Below, one piece after another: positions 44,001-54,120 of a DNA stretch of 64,000 nucleotides. This stretch comes from Deinococci bacterium (GTDB lineage Bacteria > Deinococcota > Deinococci > Deinococcales > Trueperaceae). The notes under the pieces were generated by a model. It was not told the origin of the DNA, did not search any database, and saw only the letters and a program-made list of their open reading frames with translations. The position numbers and the translations under genes were made by a program. The first letter of the stretch is position 1. The number at the start of each line of letters is the position of its first letter. The stretch covers positions 105,889-169,888 of the forward strand of contig JASBRS010000010.1 of the NCBI GenBank assembly GCA_030149325.1, in the 5' to 3' direction.

Positions 44001-44529
44001 CGCGCAACAGCCGCTCGAGCACCGCCAGCGCCTCGGGGGTACGTCCGTCGCGCCGGTGGCGGATCGCCAGCTCCATCAGCGCGGCCAGGAACAGCCCGCG
44101 GAGGCGCTCGCGTTCGACCAGCAGCCAGTCGTCGTCGAGGTCCGGCAGCAGCTCCGCGGCGTAGAGGGCGACGGCCGCGTCCAGATCGTCGTCGTGGAGG
44201 GCCTGTTCGAAGGCGTGGACGTCGACCCACAGGGGGGCGTCGGGATCGAGGCCCAGGCGCGTCCCGTCGGTGAGGATCCAGGAGGCGCCGTCGGGTGCCG
44301 GCAGGGCCTGGCGCAGGTAGTGCAGGTGGCGACGGAGGTTGGTGCGGCCCTCGTCGGGGTCGGCGTCGGGCCAGAGGGCGGCGGCCAGCGTCCTACGGTC
44401 ATGCAGTTCGGGGCGCAGCGCCAGGTAGGCGAGCAGCGGACCGGTACGGGGGGGAGCGGAGAGCGGGACAGGCCGGTCGTCGGCTGCGACCCTCAAAGGG
44501 CCGAACAGATACAGCCGTATCGGTCTCAC
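41056..44529 (-). CDS. SARP/AfsR-type regulator: winged helix-BTAD-NACHT/AAA-TPR
   Basis: 1157 aa. The GTG at 44529 starts directly on the DNA-binding domain (IRLYLFGPLRVAADDRPVPL, with RTLAAALWPDADPDEGRTNLRRHLHYLRQAL). The bacterial transcriptional activation domain follows at about residues 97-245 (DVHAFEQALHDDDLDAAVALY...LLRAEPFREDAVRMTMRLRFASGD). The ATPase module has P-loop GGPAGIGKTRLLRRL near residue 281 and Walker B LLLVVEDVHAAGEASLALL. From about residue 620 the protein is TPR-like helical repeats. Large proteins of this plan integrate a signal through the repeats and ATPase and then activate transcription. Targets are unknown; the small gene at 40756 is the nearest candidate. Confidence 0.9.
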   Translation of the reverse strand: MRPIRLYLFGPLRVAADDRPVPLSAPPRTGPLLAYLALRPELHDRRTLAAALWPDADPDEGRTNLRRHLHYLRQALPAPDGASWILTDGTRLGLDPDAPLWVDVHAFEQALHDDDLDAAVALYAAELLPDLDDDWLLVERERLRGLFLAALMELAIRHRRDGRTPEALAVLERLLRAEPFREDAVRMTMRLRFASGDRAGALTAFERFATGLAEELGVGPMRETQELFQAMVREVPLPPAPNAAPAGPDELPFVGRRAELAALVGLWERARSGHGSFALVGGPAGIGKTRLLRRLADRAVADDGRALVGATSEPEARPYEALADALRPVAPLLTAVHVGHDVQRRALAGALFGHVDPAGSGAELPELPPEAERARLFHAVTRALTGLAGARPLLLVVEDVHAAGEASLALLEHLARRAADAPLLIVASYRDDPLAPDHPLHSLRRRLAEDGRVQALALPGLTEDEVAAALSGLRAEAPLRPDDAPTLRALSAGNPLLIHELIHEAAVRGNAPSAPDAPSGAGASAWAERVPAGVRERVTARLARLGAEARTVAGAAAVAGDGLRLETLCDVLGWSEREVLDALDVLLDARLVRERRLGSYAFRHQLMREAVYLGIDPGTRRHHHRRTAHALARGGAPAAAIAHHHDLGGEPERAGRAMLSAAEEALEAGAGDEARGWIDRGLELTHDPEVRLALLRLGEEQAGRHGDRERQRRLLDAIDALAAARADGDAAFEAMVRRLELLRALGEREAEAGLLERLGELARVGGRPDQLARVALQRAHHALARGDAGRADRELAAAAEHAAALDDARLRVTVACLAAQVALAGGRIDRAVEHLDAAEAAGALRQTELMSGALRASLMTAIGHEAYEEALALTERLLGLAVASGDRTLEADGHHYRAASLARLTRLSEARAHYRMAESLYRELERPQGLAAVALNRSILDLRLGDHAAAAERLRSAAEIFARLGDLRGETLCVLNGSSALLYDGRHREAHEAARRALELSQAAGNELLVASALSNLGDAERHLGAHDDAIDHLARAAAIERRLGRDASMANALCELALAYLGADRLDEAAGVADELLGLLARRDHELLHPQQVAWVAARVRRAAGREDDARSLLDDAAARLREQLTGLDDGPERSTYLAMEFNREITAAADDDVWP

Positions 44530-44592
44530 CCCCCATCCCTGCCAGGATGGCCCAGCCTAGCACCCGCCCACGCCTTCCGGCCGGGTAGGGGG

Positions 44593-44916
44593 TCAGTTCT
44601 TGCTGGTGCGGGTGCGCTCCATGAGCAGCGTGACCGTGAGCGGCTGGCGCGGCTGCAGGCCGTCGATCAGACCGCCCCCGGCCACGAAGGCGGCGACCGT
44701 CTCGTACGCCTGCTGCGCCTCCTCGGCGTCCTCGCTCTCGAACAGCACCGCTTCACGGCCGGAGGGCATGACGGCGATCAACTCGAGGTATTCGGGTTCG
44801 GCCGCCTCGTCCTCGGGATCGGGCAGGTCGGTCCCCTCGGGGAAGACCTCCAGCAGCTCGATGCTCTCCACGAGCGCGAGGTTGATGAGCTTGGCGTCCA
44901 GCGTCCAGATCCACAT
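44593..44916 (-). CDS. Small acidic protein, unknown
   Basis: 107 aa from ATG 44916 (GAGGAG upstream); a longer frame to 44997 lacks support. The sequence begins MWIWTLDAKLINLALVESIELLEVF and has an Asp/Glu-rich loop (GTDLPDPEDEAAEPEYLEL) followed by VMPSGREAVLFESEDAEEAQQAYETV. The pattern of an N-terminal strand carrying a residue to be labelled (INLALVESIEL) and a later EAQQAYETVAAFV helix recalls small proteins that bind or sense, but I cannot place it. A TATGCT -10 box sits at 44992-44987 on this strand. Possibly in one transcript with the regulator downstream, which starts 63 bp on. Confidence 0.65.
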   Translation of the reverse strand: MWIWTLDAKLINLALVESIELLEVFPEGTDLPDPEDEAAEPEYLELIAVMPSGREAVLFESEDAEEAQQAYETVAAFVAGGGLIDGLQPRQPLTVTLLMERTRTSKN

Positions 44917-45018
44917 GGTCGGCTCCTCGCCGGGGCGCGGCGCAACGCCGTGGGACGGGCGATGGCCGACGGGGGTACGCGCACGAGCATAGCCCATCGC
45001 CGGGCGCCGCCGACCTCG

Positions 45019-45843
45019 TCAGGGGACGCGGCCGACGCGTTCGATCTCGACCGCGCGCGGACCCTGCGCGCGCACCAGCACCGCGCCGAGCTCGGCCGGT
45101 CCGGCCGCGAAGGCGCCCGGGCCCCGCACCGGCTGACGGCTCCTCATCGCCTCGACGAAGATCTCGGGGGCGTAGCCCTGCATGCCGCCGCCCGGTCCGG
45201 TCATGCCGACGTCGCTGACGTAGGCGGTGCCGCCGGGAAGGATGCGGGCATCGAGCGTGGCGGCGTGGGTGTGCGTTCCGAGCACGGCCGCGACCCGCCC
45301 GGCCACCGACCAGGCGAAGATCTGCTTCTCGCTCACCGACTCGCCGTGGAAGTCGACGAGCACCAGGTCGACGTCCCCGGCGTCCCAGCGCGCGAGCTGG
45401 CGCAGGAGAGCCTCGAAGGGGGGCGTCACCTGCGGCAGGGCGGTGGCGCTGATGAGGTTGACGACGCCCAGGCGCACGCCGCCGCGCTCGACCGTCAGCG
45501 CCCCGCGTCCGGGGAGGCCCTCGGCGACGTTGAGGGGGCGCACGACCTCGGCCTCGGCCAGGGCGGCGACGGCCTCGGCGCTGTCCCACGAGTGGTTCCC
45601 GCCGGTGATGACGTCGATCCCCGCCCGGCGCAGGCGGTCGACGTCGGCGCGCGTCATGCCGGCCCCGCCGACCGGGTTGGTGCCGGTGAGGGAGGCGTTC
45701 TCGGCGTTGGCGACGACGAAGTCGGGGCGGTAGCGCCGTCGTAGGTCCGGCAGCACCCCCTCGAGCAGCTCGAGACCGGCGTCCCCGACGATGTCCCCGA
45801 TGAAGAGGAGGTGGATGTCGCGAGGTTCCGGCAGGTCGGCCAT
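45019..45843 (-). CDS. ymdB: YmdB-family metallophosphoesterase (TIGR00282)
   Basis: 274 aa. The typical opening HLLFIGDIVGDAGLELLEGVLPDLRRR leads to FVVANAENAS (the Asn/Glu metal site), VITGGNHSWDS, LVDFHGESVSEKQIFAW and VLGTHTHAATLDARILPGGTAYVSDVGMTGP. This is the complete dimetal site of YmdB/DR1281 phosphoesterases, which hydrolyse 2',3'-cyclic nucleotides and in Bacillus influence biofilm choice; the D. radiodurans member has a known structure. Start ATG 45843. It is divergent from the GGDEF-EAL gene. Confidence 0.93.
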   Translation of the reverse strand: MADLPEPRDIHLLFIGDIVGDAGLELLEGVLPDLRRRYRPDFVVANAENASLTGTNPVGGAGMTRADVDRLRRAGIDVITGGNHSWDSAEAVAALAEAEVVRPLNVAEGLPGRGALTVERGGVRLGVVNLISATALPQVTPPFEALLRQLARWDAGDVDLVLVDFHGESVSEKQIFAWSVAGRVAAVLGTHTHAATLDARILPGGTAYVSDVGMTGPGGGMQGYAPEIFVEAMRSRQPVRGPGAFAAGPAELGAVLVRAQGPRAVEIERVGRVP

Positions 45844-45949
45844 GTCGGTCTTCAGTCTGCCACGGGGGTGCGCCTGCACCGTCGGTCCCGGCCGCTCCGG
45901 CGACCGTGTAAGAGTTCCGTGCGCCGGCGCCCCGTAGACTCCGTGTGCG

Positions 45950-47662
45950 ATGAGAAGGCTGCTGTTCCTGGTGGCTCCGCCGATCTTCTGGCTGGCGTAC
46001 ATGGTCGAGTTCCCGATCCTGTACCAGCAGCTGGGCGACAACGCGCGGCTGGCCGGTCTGGCCATGGTGGTCCTGACCGCCTGGCTGTGGGGGATCCGCG
46101 GCGGCCTGCTGAACGGCGTGATCGGCCTGGTGCTCAGCGAGGGGCTGCTCTCGGTGATGCACGGCGGCACCTTCTCGCTGACGTCGATGCTGAGCTCGGG
46201 CGACCTGTTCAAGGCGCTGGCCTTCGCCTTCGCCGGCGCCGGCTTCGGGTACCTGCGCAGCGTGCGCGACCAGATGGAACACCAGAAGAGCGCCTTCGAG
46301 CTGGCGATGCTCGACCCGCTCACCGGGCTGCTGAACCGCTCGGGGTTCCAGGAGCGCCTGCAGGACGAGCTCGACCGGGCGCGCGAGAGCCAGAGCCTCA
46401 TCGCCTTCCTGTTCGTCGACCTCGACCGCTTCAAGTTCATCAACGACACCTACGGGCACGAGGTCGGGGACGCACTGCTCAAGGAGGTCGGTAGCGCCCT
46501 GCGCGACAACGTGCGCGAGGACGATCTGGTGGGCCGCCTCGGCGGCGACGAGTTCACCCTGGCCCTGCTCGACGTGCACGACTCGGGCGACGCCAGCCTG
46601 GTGGCGCGCAACCTGGTGCGGGTGCTCAACGCCCCGTTGATGATCGACGACCGCGAGCTGCGCATCTCGGCCAGCGTCGGGGTGAGCCTCTTCCCTCGCG
46701 ACGGGGACACCGTCGAGTCGCTGATGCGCAGCGCCGACACCGCTATGTACGAGGTGAAGGACGGCGGCAAGAACTCCTACCACTTCTCGTCGCTGGAGCT
46801 GCGCTCGCGCGTCAGCCGGCGGCTCGAGCTCGAGCAGGAGCTGCGCGACGCCATCACCAACCACGAGTTCGAGCTGATGTACCAGCCCCAGGTGGCGCTG
46901 GACACCGGCAAGCTGGTGGCCTTCGAGGCGCTTTTGCGCTGGACCAACCCCAAGCTCGGCAAGGTCTCGCCCGCCGAGTTCATCCCGGTGGCCGAGGACG
47001 CCGGCTACATCGGCAAGCTGGGGCACTGGCTGCTGCGGGAGGCGTGCTTCCAGGCGCGGGCCTGGCAGAAGGCGGGACTGGTGCCCGTGCGCATGGCCGT
47101 CAACGTCTCCACCCTGCAGTTCCGGCAGTTCGGTTTCCTGGGTACGGTGCAGGGCGCGCTGGCCGACAGCGGCATCGACCCCTCCCTGCTCGAGATCGAG
47201 ATCACCGAGAGCGTGCTCGCCAAGGAGTACGAGCTGGCGATGAACACCGTCACCAAGCTCGGTCGCATGGGCGTGCGCACCGCCCTCGACGACTTCGGCA
47301 CCGGCTACTCCTCGCTCGCGTACCTGCAGCACCTGCCGATCGCGACCCTCAAGATCGACAAGTCGTTCGTGATGGCCCTCCACCGCGGCCCCGGCATGGA
47401 CCGCGTGAGCGCCGTCCCCATCGTCGAGGCCATCGTGGCCATGGCCCACAAGCTGCGCAAGTCGATCGTGGCGGAGGGCGTCGAGACCGAGTCGCAGCGG
47501 CGTTTCCTGCAGCAGCTCGGCGTCGACTACGCCCAGGGCTTCCACTTCTCGAAGCCGATCCACCCGAGCCGCGCCGAGCGTCTCCTGATCCCTTCGCGCG
47601 AGCATCGACACGCCCCCGTTCCGGCCGAGCCGGACCCCACCCCGCTGCTGCTGCTGGACTGA
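45950..47662 (+). CDS. Membrane GGDEF-EAL protein (c-di-GMP synthesis/breakdown)
   Basis: 570 aa. About three or four membrane helices occupy residues 1-105 (LLFLVAPPIFWLAYMVEF, LAGLAMVVLTAWLWGIRGGLL, LFKALAFAFAGAGFGYL). The GGDEF domain (about 120-285) has DPLTGLLNRSGF and an intact catalytic RLGGDEF near residue 200. The EAL domain (about 300-555) has FEALLRW, EITESVL, DDFGTGYSSLAYL and EGVETESQ, all metal/catalytic positions present. Both activities are therefore possible. No periplasmic sensor domain is visible, so the signal may be sensed in the membrane. A TAGACT -10 box lies 9 nt before the ATG. Confidence 0.94.
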   Translation: MRRLLFLVAPPIFWLAYMVEFPILYQQLGDNARLAGLAMVVLTAWLWGIRGGLLNGVIGLVLSEGLLSVMHGGTFSLTSMLSSGDLFKALAFAFAGAGFGYLRSVRDQMEHQKSAFELAMLDPLTGLLNRSGFQERLQDELDRARESQSLIAFLFVDLDRFKFINDTYGHEVGDALLKEVGSALRDNVREDDLVGRLGGDEFTLALLDVHDSGDASLVARNLVRVLNAPLMIDDRELRISASVGVSLFPRDGDTVESLMRSADTAMYEVKDGGKNSYHFSSLELRSRVSRRLELEQELRDAITNHEFELMYQPQVALDTGKLVAFEALLRWTNPKLGKVSPAEFIPVAEDAGYIGKLGHWLLREACFQARAWQKAGLVPVRMAVNVSTLQFRQFGFLGTVQGALADSGIDPSLLEIEITESVLAKEYELAMNTVTKLGRMGVRTALDDFGTGYSSLAYLQHLPIATLKIDKSFVMALHRGPGMDRVSAVPIVEAIVAMAHKLRKSIVAEGVETESQRRFLQQLGVDYAQGFHFSKPIHPSRAERLLIPSREHRHAPVPAEPDPTPLLLLD

Positions 47663-47768
47663 CCGGGCCGCCCGACCCACGACCCGCCGCGACGGCAGGC
47701 GCGGCACCGCGTCGGTAGGATGGGGGCCGTGCGCCGGCGGTCGGCGCCCGCGTGAAAGGCGGATCCCC

Positions 47769-49220
47769 ATGCAGAGCGACACTGCCGACATCGGCCTCAT
47801 CGGGCTCGCCGTGATGGGCCAGAACCTGGTGCTCAACATGGTCGACCACGGCTTCCGGGTGGCCGTGTACAACCGCACCCGGGCCAAGACCGACGCCTTC
47901 CTGGAGGGGCCCGCCGCGGACCGCTCCGTGGTCGGCGCGGGGACGCTGCCGGAGCTGGTGGCGGCACTGGCGCGCCCGCGCCGCGTGATGTTGATGGTGC
48001 AGGCGGGACGGGCGGTCGATGCCGTGCTGGAGGAGCTGGTACCGCTGCTGGAGGCCGGCGACATCGTCATCGACGGCGGTAACTCGTACTTCGAGGACAC
48101 CATCCGGCGCGAGCGCGAGCTCGCCGAGCGCGGGGTGCACTACCTGGGGGCCGGGGTCTCCGGGGGCGAGGAGGGGGCGCGCCACGGTCCCTCGATCATG
48201 CCCGGCGGCCCCGCCACCGCTTGGGAGCCCGTGCGGCCCATCCTGCAGGCCATCGCCGCCCAGGTGGACGGCGAGCCCTGCTGTGACTGGCTGGGCGAGG
48301 ACGGCGCCGGTCACTTCGTGAAGATGGTCCACAACGGCATCGAGTACGGCGACATGCAGCTCATCGCGGAGGCCTACGACCTGCTGCGGCACGGCGCCGG
48401 CCTCACGCCGGAGGAGCTGCGGGAGGTCTTCGACGGCTGGAACCGCGGCGACCTCGACTCCTACCTCATCGAGATCACCCGCGACATCCTGGGCACCTAC
48501 GACGACGACGGTCGGCTCGTGCTCGACCTCATCCTCGACGCGGCGGGGCAGAAGGGCACCGGGCGCTGGACCGCGGTGAGCGCGCTCCACCAGGGCATCC
48601 CCGTGACGCTGGTGACGGAGGCGGTGTTCGCGCGCTCGTTGTCGGCACTCAAGGAGGAGCGCGAGGCGGCCGAGCCCCAGCTCGCCGGACCCGATGCGAG
48701 CTTCCAGGGCGACCGGGCGGAGTTCGTGGCCGACGTGGGCCGGGCGCTCTATGCCGCCAAGATCGCAAGCTACGCCCAGGGCTTCATGCTGCTCTCCTCG
48801 GCCGCCGCCGAGCACGGCTGGAGCCTCGACCTGGGCAAGGTGGCGATGCTGTGGCGCGGCGGCTGCATCATCCGCTCGCGCTTCCTGCGCGACATCCGCG
48901 ACGCCTACGCCGCCGACCCGGCGTTGAAGAACCTGCTGCTCGCCCCCTACTTCCGGGATGCCGTGGTGGGGGCCCAGGCCGCCTGGCGGCGGGTGGTCGC
49001 CGAGGGAGCGCGGCTGGGCATCGCCCTGCCCGCCTTCTCGGCGGCGCTCGCCTTCTACGACGGTTACCGCCGCGGGCGCTCGCCGGCCAACCTGATCCAG
49101 GCCCAGCGCGACTACTTCGGAGCCCACACCTTCGAGCGCGTCGACGGGCCCCGTGACGAGTTCACGCACTTCGACTGGACGGGGCACGGCATCGCCACCT
49201 CGGGGAGCTACCAGGCCTGA
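47769..49220 (+). CDS. gnd: 6-phosphogluconate dehydrogenase, decarboxylating
   Basis: 483 aa, the long (E. coli-type) form. The NADP fold begins [22 protein letters not shown] with NRTRAK as phosphate-contact residues. The signature is [20 protein letters not shown], with the catalytic Lys ([12 protein letters not shown]) and Glu; [22 protein letters not shown] binds substrate. The C-terminus [24 protein letters not shown] matches the family tail that enters the neighbouring subunit. It produces ribulose 5-phosphate, CO2 and NADPH in the pentose phosphate pathway. A TAGGAT -10 box at 47716-47721 gives a leader of about 40 nt. Confidence 0.96.
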   Translation: MQSDTADIGLIGLAVMGQNLVLNMVDHGFRVAVYNRTRAKTDAFLEGPAADRSVVGAGTLPELVAALARPRRVMLMVQAGRAVDAVLEELVPLLEAGDIVIDGGNSYFEDTIRRERELAERGVHYLGAGVSGGEEGARHGPSIMPGGPATAWEPVRPILQAIAAQVDGEPCCDWLGEDGAGHFVKMVHNGIEYGDMQLIAEAYDLLRHGAGLTPEELREVFDGWNRGDLDSYLIEITRDILGTYDDDGRLVLDLILDAAGQKGTGRWTAVSALHQGIPVTLVTEAVFARSLSALKEEREAAEPQLAGPDASFQGDRAEFVADVGRALYAAKIASYAQGFMLLSSAAAEHGWSLDLGKVAMLWRGGCIIRSRFLRDIRDAYAADPALKNLLLAPYFRDAVVGAQAAWRRVVAEGARLGIALPAFSAALAFYDGYRRGRSPANLIQAQRDYFGAHTFERVDGPRDEFTHFDWTGHGIATSGSYQA

Positions 49221-49272
49221 CGGCGTCCGGGCGGCGTCGTCCGCCAGCCCGAGCGCTGGGGGAGGGGCGTGC

Positions 49273-49278
49273 TACACT
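49273..49278 (+). promoter_or_regulatory. -10 box upstream of rpoD
   Basis: TACACT, predicting a leader of about 95 nt before the ATG at 49379. Confidence 0.4.
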
Positions 49279-49378
49279 AGTCGCTTGCAGGGTCGTCGCC
49301 GGCCCCCGGAACGGGCGGTCACGGCACAGACGACGCGATCCCACGACACCTCGGACCAGCATCGAACGGGGAGGGACG

Positions 49379-51263
<1,885 letters not shown>

Positions 51264-51284
51264 GTCGCGGACAGCGCAAGGACC

Positions 51285-51312
51285 CGCGCCCCGGCCGAAC
51301 GGCCGGGGCGCG
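51285..51312 (+). terminator. Terminator hairpin of rpoD
   Basis: Perfect 12-bp stem CGCGCCCCGGCC / GGCCGGGGCGCG with a GAAC loop, 22 nt past the stop. Confidence 0.75.
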
Positions 51313-51365
51313 TTGCGTGCGGGTCCGGGTGGGTAGACTGGGGCCTACCGAACCCAGGGGGTCCC

Positions 51366-52283
51366 ATGCGCGTCCTACGTGTCCTCATCGCGATCGTCGC
51401 CGTGCTCGTCGTGGCCTACGCCGTGCTGGCACTCCTCGCCAAGCCGCGCCCGCGCGCGGCCTACCTCGACCATCTACCCAAGGGGGTGACGGTGCTGGCG
51501 CACCAGGGGGGCGACGGCCTGTGGCCGGGCGACACCCTCTACGCCTTCCAGCAGGCGGCGGCCATGGGTGCCGACGTGCTCGAGCTCGACATCCACGAGA
51601 CCTCGGACGGCGCCATCCTCGTGAACCACGACGCCACCGTCGACCGCACCACCAACGGCACCGGCGCCATCGCCCAGATGACGCTGGCGCAACTCCAGGC
51701 CCTCGACGCCGGCTACCGCTGGACCGCCGACGGCGGCACGACCTACCCCTACCGCGGCAAGGGCATCCGACTGACCACCCTGAAGAAGGTGTTCGATAGC
51801 TTCCCGGGCAAGCCCATCAACATCGAGATCAAGCCCGACAGCGTGAAGGTCGCCGACGATCTGTGCGCGCTGATCCGTGACAACGACCGGACGGACACGG
51901 TGATGGTGGTGTCGTTCCACCCCCGCGCCATCCGCGCCTTCCGGAAGGCCTGCCCGAGCGTGGCCACGGCGGGCGATCCCACCGAGATCAAGATCTTCTA
52001 CGTGCTGGCGCGGGCGCGGCTGCAGCGCCTGTTCACCCCGCCGACCGACGCCCTGCAGGTGCCCGAGGCGCAGGGCGGCCTCACCGTGGTGACCCCGCAC
52101 TTCGTCGCCGCCGCGCACGCCCGCGGCATGCTGGTGCACGTCTGGACCATCGACCGGACCGACGACATGAAGCGCCTCATCGACATGGGCGTCGACGGCA
52201 TCATCACCGACCGCCCCGACCGGCTGCTGGCGCTGCTGGGGCGGCCGCACCCCGTCCCGCTGGTCACGGGGGTCGCGCCCTAG
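51366..52283 (+). CDS. Membrane-anchored glycerophosphodiester phosphodiesterase family protein
   Basis: 305 aa. An N-terminal membrane anchor (VLRVLIAIVAVLVVAYAVLALL) is followed by a GDPD TIM barrel. The catalytic region reads LAHQGGDGLWPGDTLYAF ... GADVLELDIHETSDGAILVNHDATVDRTTNGTG. Compared with the usual HRG...PENT, the Arg after the first His is Gln and PENT is PGDT; the metal-binding ExD and the second His are kept. INIEIKPD and WTIDRTDDMKRLIDMGVDGIITDRPD complete the fold. It probably hydrolyses phosphodiesters of glycerol or a related headgroup outside the cell; the altered motif makes the substrate uncertain. A TAGACT -10 box lies at 51334-51339. Confidence 0.88.
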   Translation: MRVLRVLIAIVAVLVVAYAVLALLAKPRPRAAYLDHLPKGVTVLAHQGGDGLWPGDTLYAFQQAAAMGADVLELDIHETSDGAILVNHDATVDRTTNGTGAIAQMTLAQLQALDAGYRWTADGGTTYPYRGKGIRLTTLKKVFDSFPGKPINIEIKPDSVKVADDLCALIRDNDRTDTVMVVSFHPRAIRAFRKACPSVATAGDPTEIKIFYVLARARLQRLFTPPTDALQVPEAQGGLTVVTPHFVAAAHARGMLVHVWTIDRTDDMKRLIDMGVDGIITDRPDRLLALLGRPHPVPLVTGVAP

Positions 52284-52401
52284 GGTTTCCCACCGGACTC
52301 CCATCTGCCTCTTGCCCTGCGCGCCTAGCGTGAGGGTGGCCCTCGGGGGTCGGCCGCTCGGCCGAGCGCCCGGGGCGGAGGCGGTCGGGAAGGGGACCCG
52401 T

Positions 52402-52809
52402 ATGAGCACGGCAACCCATGGCACAGGTCCGCGGGATCCACGGCGGCTCGGCCGCCCCCCGCGCGCGACCCTGATCGGGCATCGCGGCGTCGGCCTGCTG
52501 CAGGTGTGGCGGGGCCGACTCGGTGAGAAGCTGGAGTACGCCGGGACCTGGCGGCACGAGCTGGAGGAGGGTCACGATCCCGGCGAGGACGAGGAGCTCG
52601 AGCGGGCCATGCGGGAACGCCGCCCGGTGCCCTTCGAGGGCGCCCTCGACGACCCGGGGCAGCCCGGCCTCGCGGCGGTGTCGGCCGAGGTGCTGATCAG
52701 CTCGATCAGCAGCTACGCCTACCTCGTCGACCCCGAGGACCCCGGCTCCCGTCGTGTGAACGTCACCCTAGTCAACTTCCGACCGAAGGACGAGCTGCCC
52801 GGCGTGTGA
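52402..52809 (+). CDS. Hypothetical protein
   Basis: 135 aa from ATG 52402, preceded by GGGAAGGGGA. After a basic, disordered N-terminus, VGLLQVWRGRLGEKLEYAGTW and the acidic EEGHDPGEDEELERAMRER suggest a small mixed alpha/beta fold, ending ISSYAYLVDPEDPGSRRVNVTLVNF. No signal peptide, membrane span or known motif. The frame is supported by codon usage and by a hairpin shortly after its stop. It lies between the phosphodiesterase and CoA-transferase genes, both on the same strand. Confidence 0.6.
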   Translation: MSTATHGTGPRDPRRLGRPPRATLIGHRGVGLLQVWRGRLGEKLEYAGTWRHELEEGHDPGEDEELERAMRERRPVPFEGALDDPGQPGLAAVSAEVLISSISSYAYLVDPEDPGSRRVNVTLVNFRPKDELPGV

Positions 52810-52828
52810 CGGGCCCCGTTGTCGGCCT

Positions 52829-52853
52829 CCGGCGGGCGCGGGCCGCCCGCCGG
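52829..52853 (+). terminator. Hairpin after the 52402 gene
   Basis: 9-bp stem CCGGCGGGC / GCCCGCCGG with a 7-nt loop, 20 nt past the stop. Confidence 0.5.
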
Positions 52854-52880
52854 AACGCCGCGGGCTAGACTGCCGACACG

Positions 52881-54101
52881 ATGCTCGACGGCGTCTTCGT
52901 CCTCGATCTGAGCCGCGTGCTGGCAGGCCCCTACTGCACCCAGACGCTGGCCGACCTGGGCGCCCGCGTGGTCAAGGTCGAGTCGCCGCGCGGCGACGAC
53001 ACCCGCGGCTGGGGCCCGCCCTTCGTGGGCGGCGAGAGCGCCTACTTCCTGTCGGTGAACCGCGGCAAGGAGAGCCTGGCGATCGACCTCAAGGATCCGC
53101 GGGGGCGCGACGCCGTACGTCGGCTGGCGCTCCGTGCCGACGTGGTGGTGGAGAACTTCAAGGTCGGCGACCTCGCCCGCTACGGGCTCGACTACCCCTC
53201 GTTGGCGGCCGATCGCCCCGAGCTCGTCTACCTGTCGATCACCGGCTTCGGTCAGGACGGTCCGCGCGCGCACGAGCCGGGGTACGACGCGGCGCTGCAG
53301 GCGCTCAGCGGGCTGATGGAGCTGACCGGCGAGGCCGACCGTCCGCCCGTCAAGCTGGGGGTGGCGTGGATCGACGTCCTCACCGGTTCGCATGCCGCGA
53401 CGGCGGTGCTGGCGGCGCTGCTGGCCCGCGGCCGCAGCGGCCGCGGCGCCCACCTCGACGTCTCGCTGTTCGAGGTGGCGTTGGCGAGCCTCGTCAACCA
53501 GGCGCAGAGCGCGCTCCTCACCGGCGAGGCGCCGCGGCGGCTCGGCAGCGCGCACCCCAGCATCGTGCCCTACCAGGCCTTCGAGGCGGCCGACGGCGCC
53601 CTGATGGTCGCGGTGGGCAACGACGAGCAGTTCCGGCGCCTGTGTGCGGCCCTCGAGCTTCCCGAGTTGGCGGCCGACCCTCGCTACGCCACCAATGCCG
53701 ACCGCGTGCGTGGACGGCACGACCTCGTGGCCGCCCTGGCGGCGCGGCTGGCCACGCGGCCGCGCACCGACTGGCTGGCGGCCCTGCGCGTCGCCGGGGT
53801 GCCGGCCACGCCGGTCGCCACCCTCCCGGAGGCCCTGGCCGACCCCCAGGTGGACGCCCGGCGGCTGCTGGTGGAGGGTCCCCACGCCGGCGTCGGCAGC
53901 CTGCGCATGGTGGGCAGCCCGCTGTGGCACGCCCGAGGGCCCGACGGCGACGACCTGGGCCTGGCCCCGGCGCCGGGCGCCAGCCCGGTGCCGCCGCGGC
54001 TCGGTGAGCACAGCCGCAGGGTGCTGGCCGACGATGTCGGCATGTCGGAGGCGGCCATCGACGCCCTGGTCGGCGACGGCGTGGTGGTGGAGCCGGCCTG
54101 A
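52881..54101 (+). CDS. CaiB/BaiF family (class III) CoA-transferase
   Basis: 406 aa, full length. The opening LDGVFVLDLSRVLAGPYCTQTLADLGARVVKVE is the family hallmark. NRGKESLAIDLKDPRGRDAV and VVENFKVGDLARYGLDY follow; the catalytic Asp is probably in EPGYDAALQALSGLM, the counterpart of Asp169 in formyl-CoA transferase. The enzyme moves CoA between carboxylic acids; the acids cannot be told from sequence. A TAGACT -10 box lies 9 nt before the ATG, and no Shine-Dalgarno is visible. Convergent with galK, 19 bp apart. Confidence 0.92.
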   Translation: MLDGVFVLDLSRVLAGPYCTQTLADLGARVVKVESPRGDDTRGWGPPFVGGESAYFLSVNRGKESLAIDLKDPRGRDAVRRLALRADVVVENFKVGDLARYGLDYPSLAADRPELVYLSITGFGQDGPRAHEPGYDAALQALSGLMELTGEADRPPVKLGVAWIDVLTGSHAATAVLAALLARGRSGRGAHLDVSLFEVALASLVNQAQSALLTGEAPRRLGSAHPSIVPYQAFEAADGALMVAVGNDEQFRRLCAALELPELAADPRYATNADRVRGRHDLVAALAARLATRPRTDWLAALRVAGVPATPVATLPEALADPQVDARRLLVEGPHAGVGSLRMVGSPLWHARGPDGDDLGLAPAPGASPVPPRLGEHSRRVLADDVGMSEAAIDALVGDGVVVEPA

Positions 54102-54120
54102 GGCCGCGGCGGCGGGGCGC

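Noticed and set aside
41038..45744. 1568-codon open frame on the plus strand opposite the SARP regulator
   Set aside because: Composition is Gly/Arg/Ala/Gln-rich with no motif, while the opposite strand encodes a recognisable regulator. It is a shadow caused by GC-rich codon usage.
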